From: JAGLOK01 sp963676355
Lineage (GTDB): Bacteria; Bacillota; Clostridia; Christensenellales; UMGS416
Direction of reading: 5' to 3'
DNA: 64,000 nt
NCBI GenBank assembly: GCA_963676355.1
Contig: OY781093.1
Coordinates: 3,100,001 to 3,164,000, forward strand
The position numbers were made by a program, and so were the translations under genes. The notes under the pieces were generated by a model. It was not told the DNA's origin. It made no database searches and worked only from the letters and a program-made list of their open reading frames with translations. Below, piece after piece: positions 1 through 8,497 of the stretch. Within the stretch, counting starts at the first letter, position 1; every line of letters starts with the position of its first letter.

Positions 1-449
1 TCCAAAAGGTCACTAGACTCATCTTTGACATATCCCAGTTTATAGTCTCTGCCTGTTATATCCTTATCGGTTGGCATATATATATAATCATCCGGATCAG
101 GAGAATTGTATAGATATTCCTTGGTAAGATTCAATGAGCCTGACGTACATATATCCACGCACAGCCCGCAAAAGCAGCACCTGCCATAATCAATCACAGG
201 GCGCTCCGGTTTTGATCCATCTTCATCTGGAATTTCAGGCCGCTCAAACATCGTTATCGCATTCGTTGGACAAACTTCGCTGCACGTGCCGCATCCTATG
301 CATTTGTCCCAGTCATTTACATGAAATCCTCTGTAATTATTCTGGGACTCTCTTGGATTTTTAAATATATCATCCATTGATACTGTGACAGGTTTCTTGA
401 ATATATACTTCCATCCTTTAAAAGGAGCGAATATACTTGTTTTCTTCAT
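1..449 (-). CDS. 2x[4Fe-4S] ferredoxin-like subunit (NuoI/MbxN-like), 3' end cut by window
   Basis: The last gene visible of the membrane-complex operon; its 3' end lies beyond the window. The ATG at 449 follows an AGGAGA site. About 150 residues are seen. Two ferredoxin motifs are plain: Cys50-x2-Cys53-x2-Cys56-x3-Cys60-Pro, and Cys91-x2-Cys94-x2-Cys97-x3-Cys101 followed by Thr instead of the usual Pro. In NuoI and in MbhN/MbxN this protein carries two [4Fe-4S] clusters that pass electrons from the soluble donor (ferredoxin in Mbh/Mbx) to the NuoB-like subunit. No NuoE/F/G-type NADH-oxidising genes are visible, which favours ferredoxin as donor. It starts 9 bases after the NuoD-like gene. 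Confidence 0.88.
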   Translation of the reverse strand, partial: MKKTSIFAPFKGWKYIFKKPVTVSMDDIFKNPRESQNNYRGFHVNDWDKCIGCGTCSEVCPTNAITMFERPEIPDEDGSKPERPVIDYGRCCFCGLCVDICTSGSLNLTKEYLYNSPDPDDYIYMPTDKDITGRDYKLGYVKDESSDLL

Positions 450-458
450 ATCTATCTC

Positions 459-1565
459 CTATCTGTCGATTTCCGGCGAGCATATGCCCATCGTGTCAAA
501 CCAAAGTGCTGCATCATCTATCCTGTGACCAGGAAGATATTTCTCAACACCCAGTAATCCCTGCGGGAATGATGCTCCACGTACTGCAACTCGGTAAGGT
601 TTTATTCCGCCATCGGACACAGTGTAATATCCATATTCACCGCGACTTGCTTCAACCGCAGAGTATACCTGACCTTTTGGCACCTGCCAACGAAGAGCGC
701 TTCCATCCAATCCTTTTTCGCGAACTTTGCCTTCTGGCATCATATCTAGCACCTGACGGATAATCCTAATTATCTGATACATCTCAAGCCATTTAAACCT
801 GATTCTTGTGTATGCATCCGAATAGTTTGCTGTCGGCACATCAAACTCTACCTTGTCATATCTTGCATATGGAGCAACTTTTCGAATGTCATATGCCTCG
901 CCTGTAGAAGAGCGCATTCCGATACCGGTAACTCCCAGTTCCCATACAACTTCTGCAGGAAGCATAATTTGGTCTTTAACCCTTGCATGTATTGTTGGAT
1001 TGTTTAGAATCAAGTCCTCATAATCAGGAAGTCTTTTTTCCAAATCATCCACATAATCAAGAACTTTCTTTTCAATGCCTTTTGGTAAATCCTTTCGTAC
1101 TCCTCCAATAGTTATATACATATGATATATTCTATGCCCTGTGATCTCCTCAAACAAAGTGAGGATTCCATCACGGTCAGCCTGCGCCCAATACATCGCC
1201 GTATAAAGTCCCGTAGGCCCTCCACATCCTCCAAATGCCATAAGGTGGGCTGCAAGTCTCGCAAGCTCTAAAATAAGCATTCGAATCCAATGTGCACGCT
1301 CAGGCACTTCAATGTTTGCCAGAGCTTCAACGTTTTGTGCAAAAACCATCTCATTTGTGTCAGGCTCAGGCACGCATATCCTTGGGATAAGAGCAATGTT
1401 ATTCATCCATGTTCTGTTCTCCATGGATTTTTCAAATCCTCGATGAAGCATTCCCGGAAGCAGGTATGACCTTTTAATAATGTCACCTTCCACATACATG
1501 TGGACGCTGGAGTTGCCGTGCATTCCCGGATGCTGAGGTCCTAAGAATAATTTAACCTGTTTCAT
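459..1565 (-). CDS. NuoD/hydrogenase-large-subunit-like protein of an Mbx/Mbs-type complex
   Basis: A 368-residue homologue of NuoD and of group 4 NiFe hydrogenase large subunits; the N-terminal GPQHPGMHG is a family signature. A true NiFe site needs two CxxC pairs. Here each pair is half lost: Cys64-Val-Pro-Glu67 at the N-terminal site and Cys362-Ser-Pro-Glu365 near the C-terminus. Keeping exactly one Cys per pair is the pattern known for MbxL/MbsL, whereas complex I NuoD has neither. A bound NiFe centre is therefore unlikely. Its start overlaps the stop of the NuoC-like gene by 4 bases. The inferred role is the catalytic or quinone/sulfur-proximal subunit of a ferredoxin-driven, ion-pumping complex; the electron acceptor cannot be read from the sequence. 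Confidence 0.9.
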   Translation of the reverse strand: MKQVKLFLGPQHPGMHGNSSVHMYVEGDIIKRSYLLPGMLHRGFEKSMENRTWMNNIALIPRICVPEPDTNEMVFAQNVEALANIEVPERAHWIRMLILELARLAAHLMAFGGCGGPTGLYTAMYWAQADRDGILTLFEEITGHRIYHMYITIGGVRKDLPKGIEKKVLDYVDDLEKRLPDYEDLILNNPTIHARVKDQIMLPAEVVWELGVTGIGMRSSTGEAYDIRKVAPYARYDKVEFDVPTANYSDAYTRIRFKWLEMYQIIRIIRQVLDMMPEGKVREKGLDGSALRWQVPKGQVYSAVEASRGEYGYYTVSDGGIKPYRVAVRGASFPQGLLGVEKYLPGHRIDDAALWFDTMGICSPEIDR

Positions 1566-2080
1566 TCTGCGTCACCTGCCTTTTTGCCAAAATCTTTTTT
1601 ATATTCACGTGCAGGATATTTTTTATTCGAGTAAGCTATTGAATTAAAATCCTTACGAAGAGGAGGCATATCATCCCAATTTTCTAAAAACAATTGTTTA
1701 TATGAATCAGGATTTCCTTCAAACTCTACACCGAAAAATTCATGCACATCTCGCTCATAATATTTGGCGCCGTGATATATGTTTGTAATAGTCGTAAATT
1801 TCGGATTAGCTCGATCAATCCTTGTACGAATCTGCAAACGCACTCCCTCATCCCAGTTAAATAAAAGGAATACAAGTTGAAACTGTCCTTCATCTATCCA
1901 ATCCACACAAGATAGCATCGAAAGCTGCCTAAACCCTTGTGATTTCACAAAGGCCAATACAGAATGTATGTCTCGAGATTCAAAATCCATCGCCGCTTGA
2001 GTTTCTTTCGGAATATCCACGTTTAAAACATCAAACTTCGCCTTTGTGCTTTCTACAATTTTTTCAATATTCTTATTCAT
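1562..2080 (-). CDS. NuoC-like subunit (30 kDa subunit family) of the Mbx-type complex
   Basis: About 172 residues of the NADH dehydrogenase 30 kDa/MbhK family. The C-terminal YYERDVHEFFGVEFEGNPD and the following PPLRKDF are characteristic of NuoC, whose role is structural support next to the NuoD-like subunit. Two in-frame ATGs exist, at 2089 and 2080. An AAGGA site abuts the first too closely and is well spaced for the second, so 2080 is chosen. The gene begins inside the end of the NuoB-like gene and overlaps the NuoD-like start by 4 bases, which suggests translational coupling. Confidence 0.9.
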   Translation of the reverse strand: MNKNIEKIVESTKAKFDVLNVDIPKETQAAMDFESRDIHSVLAFVKSQGFRQLSMLSCVDWIDEGQFQLVFLLFNWDEGVRLQIRTRIDRANPKFTTITNIYHGAKYYERDVHEFFGVEFEGNPDSYKQLFLENWDDMPPLRKDFNSIAYSNKKYPAREYKKDFGKKAGDAE

Positions 2081-2633
2081 GGAATTCATCCTTAATGCGC
2101 AATTCTCCGAGTGAGTCTATCTGGTTTTGCTTATACCACTCGTAATTGTCACGATATTTTTTCCAGCCATTTGCAGTTTTATTTTTAATGCCGTCAATTA
2201 AATCTTGAAAGCCATTCATAACAGCTTCAGGCTTTGGCATGCAGCCTGCAATATATACATCAATCGGAAGATACTGATCAAGCTTTTTTATAACAGCATG
2301 AGAATCATAATATATTCCGCCGTTTATAGTGCATGGACCAAATGCCACTAGATATTTCGGTGTAGCCATCTGTTCATATGCATAAATTACGCGACGCAGT
2401 GTTTTAACTGAAAGATAACCGGTAACCAGAATAACATCAGCTTGTCTCGGAGTTGCCATTGGCCCCATTCCTAAGCGCTCCATATCATATCTGGAAGTCA
2501 TCGCCTGAGGAAGCTCTACTGCACAGCATCCCGTACAATACATTAGCATCCACAGAGAATTCGCTCTGAAGTATCTGGATATTCCTTCCCAGCCTTCCTT
2601 TAGCTTTTTATCTTTTTCAATAACATTACTCAT
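2073..2633 (-). CDS. NuoB-like [4Fe-4S] subunit of the Mbx-type complex
   Basis: A 186-residue NuoB/small-hydrogenase-subunit homologue. Cys33-x2-Cys36-Cys37, Cys101 (FGPC) and Cys131 (AGCMPKPE) are visible. The tandem Cys36-Cys37 pair with Cys101 and Cys131 matches the ligand set of cluster N2 in complex I, while hydrogenase small subunits lack the tandem pair. The protein should carry the single cluster next to the NuoD-like site. It sits between the NuoH-like gene (3-base gap) and the NuoC-like gene (overlap). The tandem Cys is a second sign that this complex is closer to Mbx and complex I than to a proton-reducing Mbh. Confidence 0.92.
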   Translation of the reverse strand: MSNVIEKDKKLKEGWEGISRYFRANSLWMLMYCTGCCAVELPQAMTSRYDMERLGMGPMATPRQADVILVTGYLSVKTLRRVIYAYEQMATPKYLVAFGPCTINGGIYYDSHAVIKKLDQYLPIDVYIAGCMPKPEAVMNGFQDLIDGIKNKTANGWKKYRDNYEWYKQNQIDSLGELRIKDEFHE

Positions 2634-2636
2634 CCG

Positions 2637-3557
2637 TTATACCCCCCATCCTAAGAACACCACAATTATAGCTTGCACTAAAGCCAAAGCTATCGGCACT
2701 CTGTAGAAAAATTTTATTACCTGATCAATCTTAAATCTTCCAAACACCTGCGAAACAAGAGATGCCAACACATAAACTGAAACATATTTTATGGCATAGC
2801 CTATTATTGTTGTCGCCCCGCCCAAGAACAAGTTTACAAACAAGCTTACTTCTATGAATGTGGAAAACTCATGTAACAGCATCAGCATACCAAGCTGCTT
2901 TCCGCCATATTCAACCATCGGACCTGAAGCAATTTCTGCTGGTGCAATGAATGTTTCAAATGGTTTTTTGCCCAACATACCCAGCAGGCAGATAAATCCT
3001 ACCAATGTTCCTATAGGCATCTTAACAAGGTTCCATGTGGCAATTCCTGCAGCCTGCTGCACTGCGGCAAGCTCAGAAACTGATGCTGTTTTGTGCCCGA
3101 ATATCATGGCTAAAACAACTATCATAAACGGAACTTCATATCCCACCATAGTTGTCAGCGCGCGCATAACGCCAATGCTCGCTAGCGGATTTCCGCTGCC
3201 AACTGCACTCATCGCCATACCCAGCATTCCAACTGCAAATAGGTATACGTAAATAAAGAAGTTATCAATTCCCGGAAAAGCTACAAAATTCATTGTAGGC
3301 ATAAGCATAGCAGTCGCCATGATTCCGCCTAGAGCCATCATCACACCAAAGCTGTATATCCAGCCGTGAGTAATTCCCGTCTTAGTCAAAAGTTTAAATA
3401 TATCCCTGAAATTCTGATAGAATTTCGGACCATATCTCTTGTGAAATCGTCCTACAATTTTACGCGTAACTCCAGAAAGAGTCGTCTGCCAAAAGAACGC
3501 AAACACTAATATCAGAAATCCTGTGAGAGTTCCGATTAACAATTCGTTTATACTCAT
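2637..3557 (-). CDS. NuoH-like membrane subunit (MbxM-like)
   Basis: About 306 residues, almost entirely hydrophobic, of the NuoH/HyfC family that anchors the peripheral electron-transfer arm to the membrane. Recognisable parts are the KRYGPKFYQNFRDIFKLL stretch near the N-terminus and the FAEPFD-related PFETFIAPAEIASGPMVEYG near the middle. The ATG at 3557 overlaps the TGA of the upstream antiporter gene (ATGA). A GTG-type start 15 bases further upstream is possible but less likely. About eight transmembrane helices are expected. Confidence 0.9.
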   Translation of the reverse strand: MSINELLIGTLTGFLILVFAFFWQTTLSGVTRKIVGRFHKRYGPKFYQNFRDIFKLLTKTGITHGWIYSFGVMMALGGIMATAMLMPTMNFVAFPGIDNFFIYVYLFAVGMLGMAMSAVGSGNPLASIGVMRALTTMVGYEVPFMIVVLAMIFGHKTASVSELAAVQQAAGIATWNLVKMPIGTLVGFICLLGMLGKKPFETFIAPAEIASGPMVEYGGKQLGMLMLLHEFSTFIEVSLFVNLFLGGATTIIGYAIKYVSVYVLASLVSQVFGRFKIDQVIKFFYRVPIALALVQAIIVVFLGWGV

Positions 3558-4786
3558 ATCGCACCTCCCCAAAGTACAGCCGCAATTACGACTGCCACCC
3601 AGAATACTGCTGTACCCGGCTTAAAGCTAAACAACGCATAGCTTACAAACCCACCAATCTCCGCTATCTTTTTAACCAAAGCGTTGTAGAAAGTCTCAGT
3701 CCTCGGAGCTTTCTCATACAGCCTCTCAAACGGAGCATAAAAATCCGTCGCATAGTGCAAAAGCTCAGGCGTCCATATAAATTCAGACGCAGTGTACTGA
3801 TCCATTAAGTCCACTTTTCTAGACTTTGGATGAACAATGAAGATAATCATTGCAATAACAAATCCAAGTCCAAATATCCCAACTACAAGCGTTGGATCGA
3901 TTGCCCCGTTTGAAGCTATTATCCTTGTTCCTTCAAGCTGTAATCCGGGAAGACCTACAGATGTTTGTATCTTGCTTATGATGCTTAACACAAAGTTTGG
4001 GAACACTCCAAATGCGAGTGTAATAAGCGAAAGAATCGCCATCGGTATAATCATCAAAGCAGGAGCTTCCTTCACATCCTTGTGCTTTGTGGAAAGCTGC
4101 CCTAAAAACACTGCCGACAGCGGTCTAAATACGTACAAGAATGATCCTATCGAGCCAAAGAAAGCTGCCGCACCAATAAACATCATGCCGCTTCCTATCA
4201 TCGACTGGAATATCATCCACTTGGATATAAACCCTGCCATTGGCGGAATACCCGCCATTGAAATAATAGCAATAAGATACACAAGATATGTGATAGGCAT
4301 CCTATGTATAAGCCCGCCCAGCTCATTCATTTTAGTAGTACCCGTTCTGTGACTCACTGCTGCAGCTGCTAGGAATGCAGCAGCTGATGCTATCGCATGA
4401 GCGAATATGTGCATAAATGCGCCACCCGTGCTCAATGCATCAGTCATTGCTAAGCCGATTAATATATAGCCGCCATTTGCAACAGATGAATAAGCTATCA
4501 GTTTCTTAAAATCATTCTGGCTTATCGCCATGAGTGTGCCCACCACTATGCTTATAGCGCCTAAAATAGCAAGTGTATAGTTTGGTATCGGCATTACAAG
4601 CTGTCTGCCTAAGAATTCTACGTTTGTAGCAAACGCTTTATATGAAGGCATAACTGCAACTATCAAAAATGTCGCAAAACCTCCCGCTTTTACAAGCCCG
4701 CCTGACAATATCGGAGAGAATGTATCAGGGGCATTTCCGTGCGCCATTGGAAGCCATATATGAAATGGAAATACACCTATTTTCAC
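3554..4786 (-). CDS. Antiporter-like (MrpD/NuoN/NuoM family) subunit, C-terminal part of a frameshifted gene
   Basis: A 410-residue C-terminal piece of a proton-translocating antiporter-like subunit (Proton_antipo_M). The reading begins at a GTG inside the conserved loop: VKIGVFPFHIWLPMAHG directly continues the family consensus AGxVKxGxFPFHxWLP. Upstream in this same frame the DNA reads I-A-G-L-V, so homology runs back past the apparent start to about 4799. The preceding 205-residue reading frame ends here with TGA overlapping the GTG. Joined with one extra base, the two give 615 residues, a normal length for the second antiporter subunit of Mbx complexes. The gene is either a true frameshift mutant with coupled re-initiation or a sequence error; the latter seems more likely. 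Confidence 0.85.
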   Translation of the reverse strand: MKIGVFPFHIWLPMAHGNAPDTFSPILSGGLVKAGGFATFLIVAVMPSYKAFATNVEFLGRQLVMPIPNYTLAILGAISIVVGTLMAISQNDFKKLIAYSSVANGGYILIGLAMTDALSTGGAFMHIFAHAIASAAAFLAAAAVSHRTGTTKMNELGGLIHRMPITYLVYLIAIISMAGIPPMAGFISKWMIFQSMIGSGMMFIGAAAFFGSIGSFLYVFRPLSAVFLGQLSTKHKDVKEAPALMIIPMAILSLITLAFGVFPNFVLSIISKIQTSVGLPGLQLEGTRIIASNGAIDPTLVVGIFGLGFVIAMIIFIVHPKSRKVDLMDQYTASEFIWTPELLHYATDFYAPFERLYEKAPRTETFYNALVKKIAEIGGFVSYALFSFKPGTAVFWVAVVIAAVLWGGAI

Positions 4787-5400
4787 AAGTCCTGCAATTC
4801 TATTGTTATAAAAGCAACCAGTGCAGCCGTTGGGTCTCCCGCAGCCATTTTTAACACCGACGCTATCTCAAATGAGCCAAACTTGCCATATAAGAAAAGT
4901 ATCCCATATAGCATAGACAGCGATCCAAATGCAGAAAACGCATAGTATACAACCGATGCTTTTCTGGATTTACCAAATGGTATTATAAACATCGAAGACC
5001 ACACGATGGTTTCCCAAAATATGAAAAGTCCAATAAAGTCCTTCGCCGCAAATGCGCCAATAGTTCCCATCAACGCCAGCATGTAAAGCATGTTATATGC
5101 CGCGGGATGAATAATCTTTTGCATCCAATAGATGTTGAAAAAAGATACGCACGCAAAAACTGCAAGCATTATGACCGAAAAGAACCATCCATACTGCGTT
5201 AGTGTAAATTCGAGGAAGAAGAGCTTGTAAGTTGAGCCTATATCTCCCTGAAGAAGATACATTACAACAAGTGCCGCAAATGAACCAACCACAGTGACCC
5301 ATGCTCCCAATTGTTTGTTTACCTTAGTTAGAATATATGCCAATACGGAGGCTGCAAATAGCCCGACTATTATGAGGCTTACGCCTAATTCAATGCCCAT
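4783..5400 (-). CDS. Antiporter-like subunit, N-terminal part of a frameshifted gene
   Basis: A 205-residue N-terminal piece of the same antiporter-like protein, with about five transmembrane segments and the family stretch KDFIGLFIFWETIVWSSMF, whose Glu matches the conserved membrane glutamate. The homology breaks after ITI: the last five residues (ELQDL) are out of frame. Adding one G after ATA would read I-T-I-G-I-A-G-L-V-K and restore the family sequence. The downstream gene supplies the rest. It starts immediately after the stop of the MrpD-like gene. Confidence 0.83.
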   Translation of the reverse strand: MGIELGVSLIIVGLFAASVLAYILTKVNKQLGAWVTVVGSFAALVVMYLLQGDIGSTYKLFFLEFTLTQYGWFFSVIMLAVFACVSFFNIYWMQKIIHPAAYNMLYMLALMGTIGAFAAKDFIGLFIFWETIVWSSMFIIPFGKSRKASVVYYAFSAFGSLSMLYGILFLYGKFGSFEIASVLKMAAGDPTAALVAFITIELQDL

Positions 5401-6852
5401 TCATACACCTCCTAAAAGCGTTTTTACAAAAGTCATAAAGTCTACCCTGAAAAAATCCTTAATGTTAGCTATAGGAAGAACGCCAAGTGCCACTATGACA
5501 AGCGCAATAACGCCGACTGTAATACCCACTTTTATGCATCCTTCAAGCTTAAACTCTTTGAGATTGTCTTTTGAGGCAATTTCGCCTTCTTCGCCTGAAT
5601 TCCAAAGCGCTGTAAGCATCCTCACATAATATGCGCCTTCAACTACTGCCATAACGAGTATCACTGCAGGCAGCCAAATGTTGCCCATTTCAAACAGCTT
5701 TACAAGCGTGTTTATCTTTGCAACAAATCCGAAGAACAAAGGCAGCCCGATAAGTGACATTGCCGCCACTGTAAATCCTATACCAAGCAACACATATTTA
5801 GAGAAGATACCCTTTAGCGATGATATCTCATCAGTTCCAATCTCTTTTGCCATCTTGCCTGCGATGGTAAACATCACAAGTTTTGAAACTACATTATTAA
5901 TAAGCACGAGAAATGCCGCAGTTGAAAGTCCGTTGAGGAATAATAAAACAACCAATCCAGACTGTGCTATCGAAGAAAACAGAAGCACTTCTCTCATGTT
6001 CTTTTTTGAAAAAGCCGAAGCTTCAGCAAACACTAAAGTTGCTACTGTAATCACAGTGAAAGCTACATATAGCGCTGTGTTCATTGCAAACAATGAGCTG
6101 ATAAGTCTGCCAAACACTGAAAGCACAGCGAATGTATAGGCTGATGTTATAAGAGTTCCCACCAGAGGATTTGCATCTTTTAAGACTCCCCTTGCCCATC
6201 CACCAAACGGTATGAGCTTTGCTTCCACAGAAATTCCAGCAAATATCATAACAATCGGTAAAACCATTACGGCCGCAGGACTTTGTGATGAGGTCACAAG
6301 CCTTGAAAATATATGCCTAATGTTCAGCGAACCAAATATGTTATACAAGAGGATTATCCCAAAAAGGAAAAGCCCAGAGCCTAACGTACCCATCACCAAA
6401 TAGTTGAACGTATGCTTATAGCCCTTGTCCATTGTCGTAATTATATATGCCGCTATAGCTGCTATCTCCATAAACACAAACAAGTTGAATAAGTCACTCG
6501 TTAAAACCATTCCATTAAGAGCAGCAAGGCAAACAGTTATTACCGCCGCATATTTTCCTATGTGCTTAAACGACATAAATACAATTAGTGCAAATATAAC
6601 ATTGAGAAGAATGATTACTGAAGCTGAGTAATTATCTACCACAAGGCTTATTCCAAACGGTGCTTGAAATCCTCCAAGCTCATACTCCATCGGAATTTCC
6701 GTAAATATTACTATGCACAATGATAATGCCAGTGTTAAAACTACTGCCGCAATCAGCATTGTTTTTCCCAGTTTTTTAGATATTGCCGCAATGAATGCAA
6801 ATAAAAGCGGTATTGCAATCAAGAGAGCAGGATTTAATATACTATTCATCAT
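5401..6852 (-). CDS. MrpD-like cation/proton antiporter subunit
   Basis: A 483-residue polytopic membrane protein of the Proton_antipo_M family (MrpD/MbhH/NuoN). Landmarks are the membrane Glu in FNLFVFMEIAAIAAY and the loop GISVEAKLIPFGGWARGVLKDANPLVGTLI, the counterpart of the WLPxAxxxAPxPVSALL motif. It is 1-base adjacent to the split antiporter gene downstream and overlaps the MrpC-like gene upstream by 4 bases. In Mbh/Mbx complexes this subunit belongs to the module thought to move H+ or Na+ across the membrane. Confidence 0.9.
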   Translation of the reverse strand: MMNSILNPALLIAIPLLFAFIAAISKKLGKTMLIAAVVLTLALSLCIVIFTEIPMEYELGGFQAPFGISLVVDNYSASVIILLNVIFALIVFMSFKHIGKYAAVITVCLAALNGMVLTSDLFNLFVFMEIAAIAAYIITTMDKGYKHTFNYLVMGTLGSGLFLFGIILLYNIFGSLNIRHIFSRLVTSSQSPAAVMVLPIVMIFAGISVEAKLIPFGGWARGVLKDANPLVGTLITSAYTFAVLSVFGRLISSLFAMNTALYVAFTVITVATLVFAEASAFSKKNMREVLLFSSIAQSGLVVLLFLNGLSTAAFLVLINNVVSKLVMFTIAGKMAKEIGTDEISSLKGIFSKYVLLGIGFTVAAMSLIGLPLFFGFVAKINTLVKLFEMGNIWLPAVILVMAVVEGAYYVRMLTALWNSGEEGEIASKDNLKEFKLEGCIKVGITVGVIALVIVALGVLPIANIKDFFRVDFMTFVKTLLGGV

Positions 6853-7184
6853 TCGCCCTCCATTTCGCTAAGTTCGTAAGTTCCGTATTTTTGGTGCATC
6901 TTGCGCGCAAGCACAAGCGCCACTGCAGTGATCCCTACACCTATAACAATGGATGTGAGCACCAATGCCTGAGGCAGAGGATCCACATATATCAATGAAG
7001 ATGTATTGTTCTGGGATGTCAGTATAGGTGCTATTCCGCCTGCTACATATCCAACGGATATGATAAAAACATTAAGCCCTATCTCGAATATATTTAACGA
7101 TACTATTATCTTTATGACATTTTTCTGGGTTAAAAGCCCATATATGCCCACAAGTATCAGTGCCAATGAGAAATATTGAATCAT
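6849..7184 (-). CDS. MrpC/NuoK-like membrane subunit
   Basis: 111 residues with three transmembrane helices. The signature DPLPQALVLTSIVIG is shared by MrpC/MnhC and NuoK. In Mrp antiporters and the Mbh family this small subunit sits beside MrpD and carries part of the ion path. Both ends overlap neighbours by 4 bases (ATGA junctions), typical of the whole operon. The length matches MrpC (about 110-115 residues). Confidence 0.92.
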   Translation of the reverse strand: MIQYFSLALILVGIYGLLTQKNVIKIIVSLNIFEIGLNVFIISVGYVAGGIAPILTSQNNTSSLIYVDPLPQALVLTSIVIGVGITAVALVLARKMHQKYGTYELSEMEGE

Positions 7185-7939
7185 CCCTCCACCTCCTCTG
7201 TGGCAAAGCCTGACACGATGCCCGAAAGCTCGCTGCCTACTTTAAGCCCTATCAAGATGTAAACCACAGGTACAACTCCTGCGCTTATAAGATCTCCCAC
7301 TGTTCCTGTTGGCAGGAAGTTATATAAGAAATATCCACCGATAGCAAGCCCCAAAAGACCTACAATTACATAAAGCGAGCCTGCTATGCCTTCTGTAGCT
7401 TTAAACGCTTTAACCTTAGCTTTAAATTCATTGTCAGAAATATATAAAAGAAGCACGGCCGCGGCTATTATACTTCCGCCTTGGAAACCACCACCGGGAG
7501 TTAAATGCCCGTGTGTAAACATATACACTCCAAACACCACCATTATTCCAAACACTATGTGCGCTCCCTGCTTTAGTATAAAGCTTGGCTCAAACGCAAA
7601 GCCCTGACGCTTTCTTTTTCCCGAAAGCAAAAGGCTGACTCCTAGTGCCGAAATGAAAAGCACAGTAACTTCGCCCAATGTATCAAATGAACGATAGTTT
7701 ACAACAATTGATGTTACCATATTGGCAGAGCCTGTTTCAGCATCTGCTGTTTCGCCATAAATCACTTCATCTGCTTCGCCTGTGACGCTTTTGTCAACAA
7801 AGCTCTGTGACACACGCTCATTGAGTTTAGCTTCACCATAGCCTTTAAACTTAAACGGCGATTCTTCAGGGAAATAAAGCGCAGTAACTATGAAAAATCC
7901 AATTGCTAAAACCAACAAAATTGATATTATCTGCTTCAT
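7181..7939 (-). CDS. MrpB-like subunit with N-terminal MbhE-like extension (fusion)
   Basis: 252 residues. Residues of about 120-245 form an MnhB domain with the signature HGHLTPGGGFQGGSI. The N-terminal 110 residues are not part of standard MrpB (about 140 residues). They start with a transmembrane helix and contain NMVTSIVVNYRSFDTLGE, which resembles MbhE and the last part of the MrpA C-terminal region. The gene therefore looks like a fusion of the MbhE and MbhF equivalents. It overlaps the DUF4040 gene upstream and the MrpC-like gene downstream by 4 bases each. Confidence 0.87.
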   Translation of the reverse strand: MKQIISILLVLAIGFFIVTALYFPEESPFKFKGYGEAKLNERVSQSFVDKSVTGEADEVIYGETADAETGSANMVTSIVVNYRSFDTLGEVTVLFISALGVSLLLSGKRKRQGFAFEPSFILKQGAHIVFGIMVVFGVYMFTHGHLTPGGGFQGGSIIAAAVLLLYISDNEFKAKVKAFKATEGIAGSLYVIVGLLGLAIGGYFLYNFLPTGTVGDLISAGVVPVVYILIGLKVGSELSGIVSGFATEEVEG

Positions 7940-8199
7940 GCGTCTTCACCTTCTTTCTTTTTATGAAAGAGCGTGAAAACAAATAGTGCAGTCGCAAGCC
8001 CCGAGCCTATGACCGCCTCGGTGATAGCCACATCAGGCGCTCGCATGATAACAAATGCAAGTGCTGCCAGCATACTCACTGCGGAAAGAAATATAACTGA
8101 AGTAATTTTCTTTTTCGCGTTGATCGCCACAACTGCAAGCACCACCATCACTGTGCCTATTACGATTTCAATGATATCAATCATTCCCATCTGCTTCAC
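7936..8199 (-). CDS. MrpA C-terminal-like subunit (DUF4040, MbhD-like)
   Basis: 87 residues, about three transmembrane helices. The stretch MRAPDVAITEAVIGSGL is diagnostic for the DUF4040/MbhD unit that in Mrp antiporters forms part of the large MrpA. Having it as a free small protein is the arrangement of Mbh/Mbx operons and not of stand-alone Mrp antiporters. The start overlaps the MrpG-like gene by 23 bases; the Met at residue 4 or 6 could be the true start. Confidence 0.9.
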   Translation of the reverse strand: MKQMGMIDIIEIVIGTVMVVLAVVAINAKKKITSVIFLSAVSMLAALAFVIMRAPDVAITEAVIGSGLATALFVFTLFHKKKEGEDA

Positions 8200-8497
8200 C
8201 CGCCTTTCCTTCTTCCTTTTTATATTGAGCTACATTCTTTTTATAAGCTGCTCTTCCAAGAACAGAGCTTCCGACAGGGTTTGTAATTGCTATAAACACA
8301 ATTATCAAAAGAATCTTCAAAAGCCATGAAGGATTTGCAACACCGACACCAAGCATCAGCGCAAAAGCTCCCAGTGTTGTAGCTTTTGTCCCGGCTTGAA
8401 TGCGATTAAAAACATCCGGCATGCGGAAAACTCCAAAACCACCAAGGGCAAGAAACAATCCGCCTATTATCATTAATATATAAGATACTATATTCAT
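8177..8497 (-). CDS. MrpG-like subunit
   Basis: 106 residues of the PhaG/MnhG/MrpG family, with three transmembrane helices and the typical core GVFRMPDVFNRIQAGTKATTLG. In the Mrp family this small subunit is needed for assembly and ion transport. The C-terminal tail is charged and lies over the start of the next gene. It overlaps the MrpF-like gene by 4 bases. Confidence 0.93.
   Translation of the reverse strand: MNIVSYILMIIGGLFLALGGFGVFRMPDVFNRIQAGTKATTLGAFALMLGVGVANPSWLLKILLIIVFIAITNPVGSSVLGRAAYKKNVAQYKKEEGKAGEADGND

Noticed and set aside
3837..4352. 171-residue plus-strand frame inside the antiporter gene
   Set aside because: It is the antisense shadow of a conserved membrane protein; composition and lack of a ribosome site argue against coding. 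The same holds for other plus-strand frames across 1-9 kb and for those inside polA, prmA and the GH38 genes.
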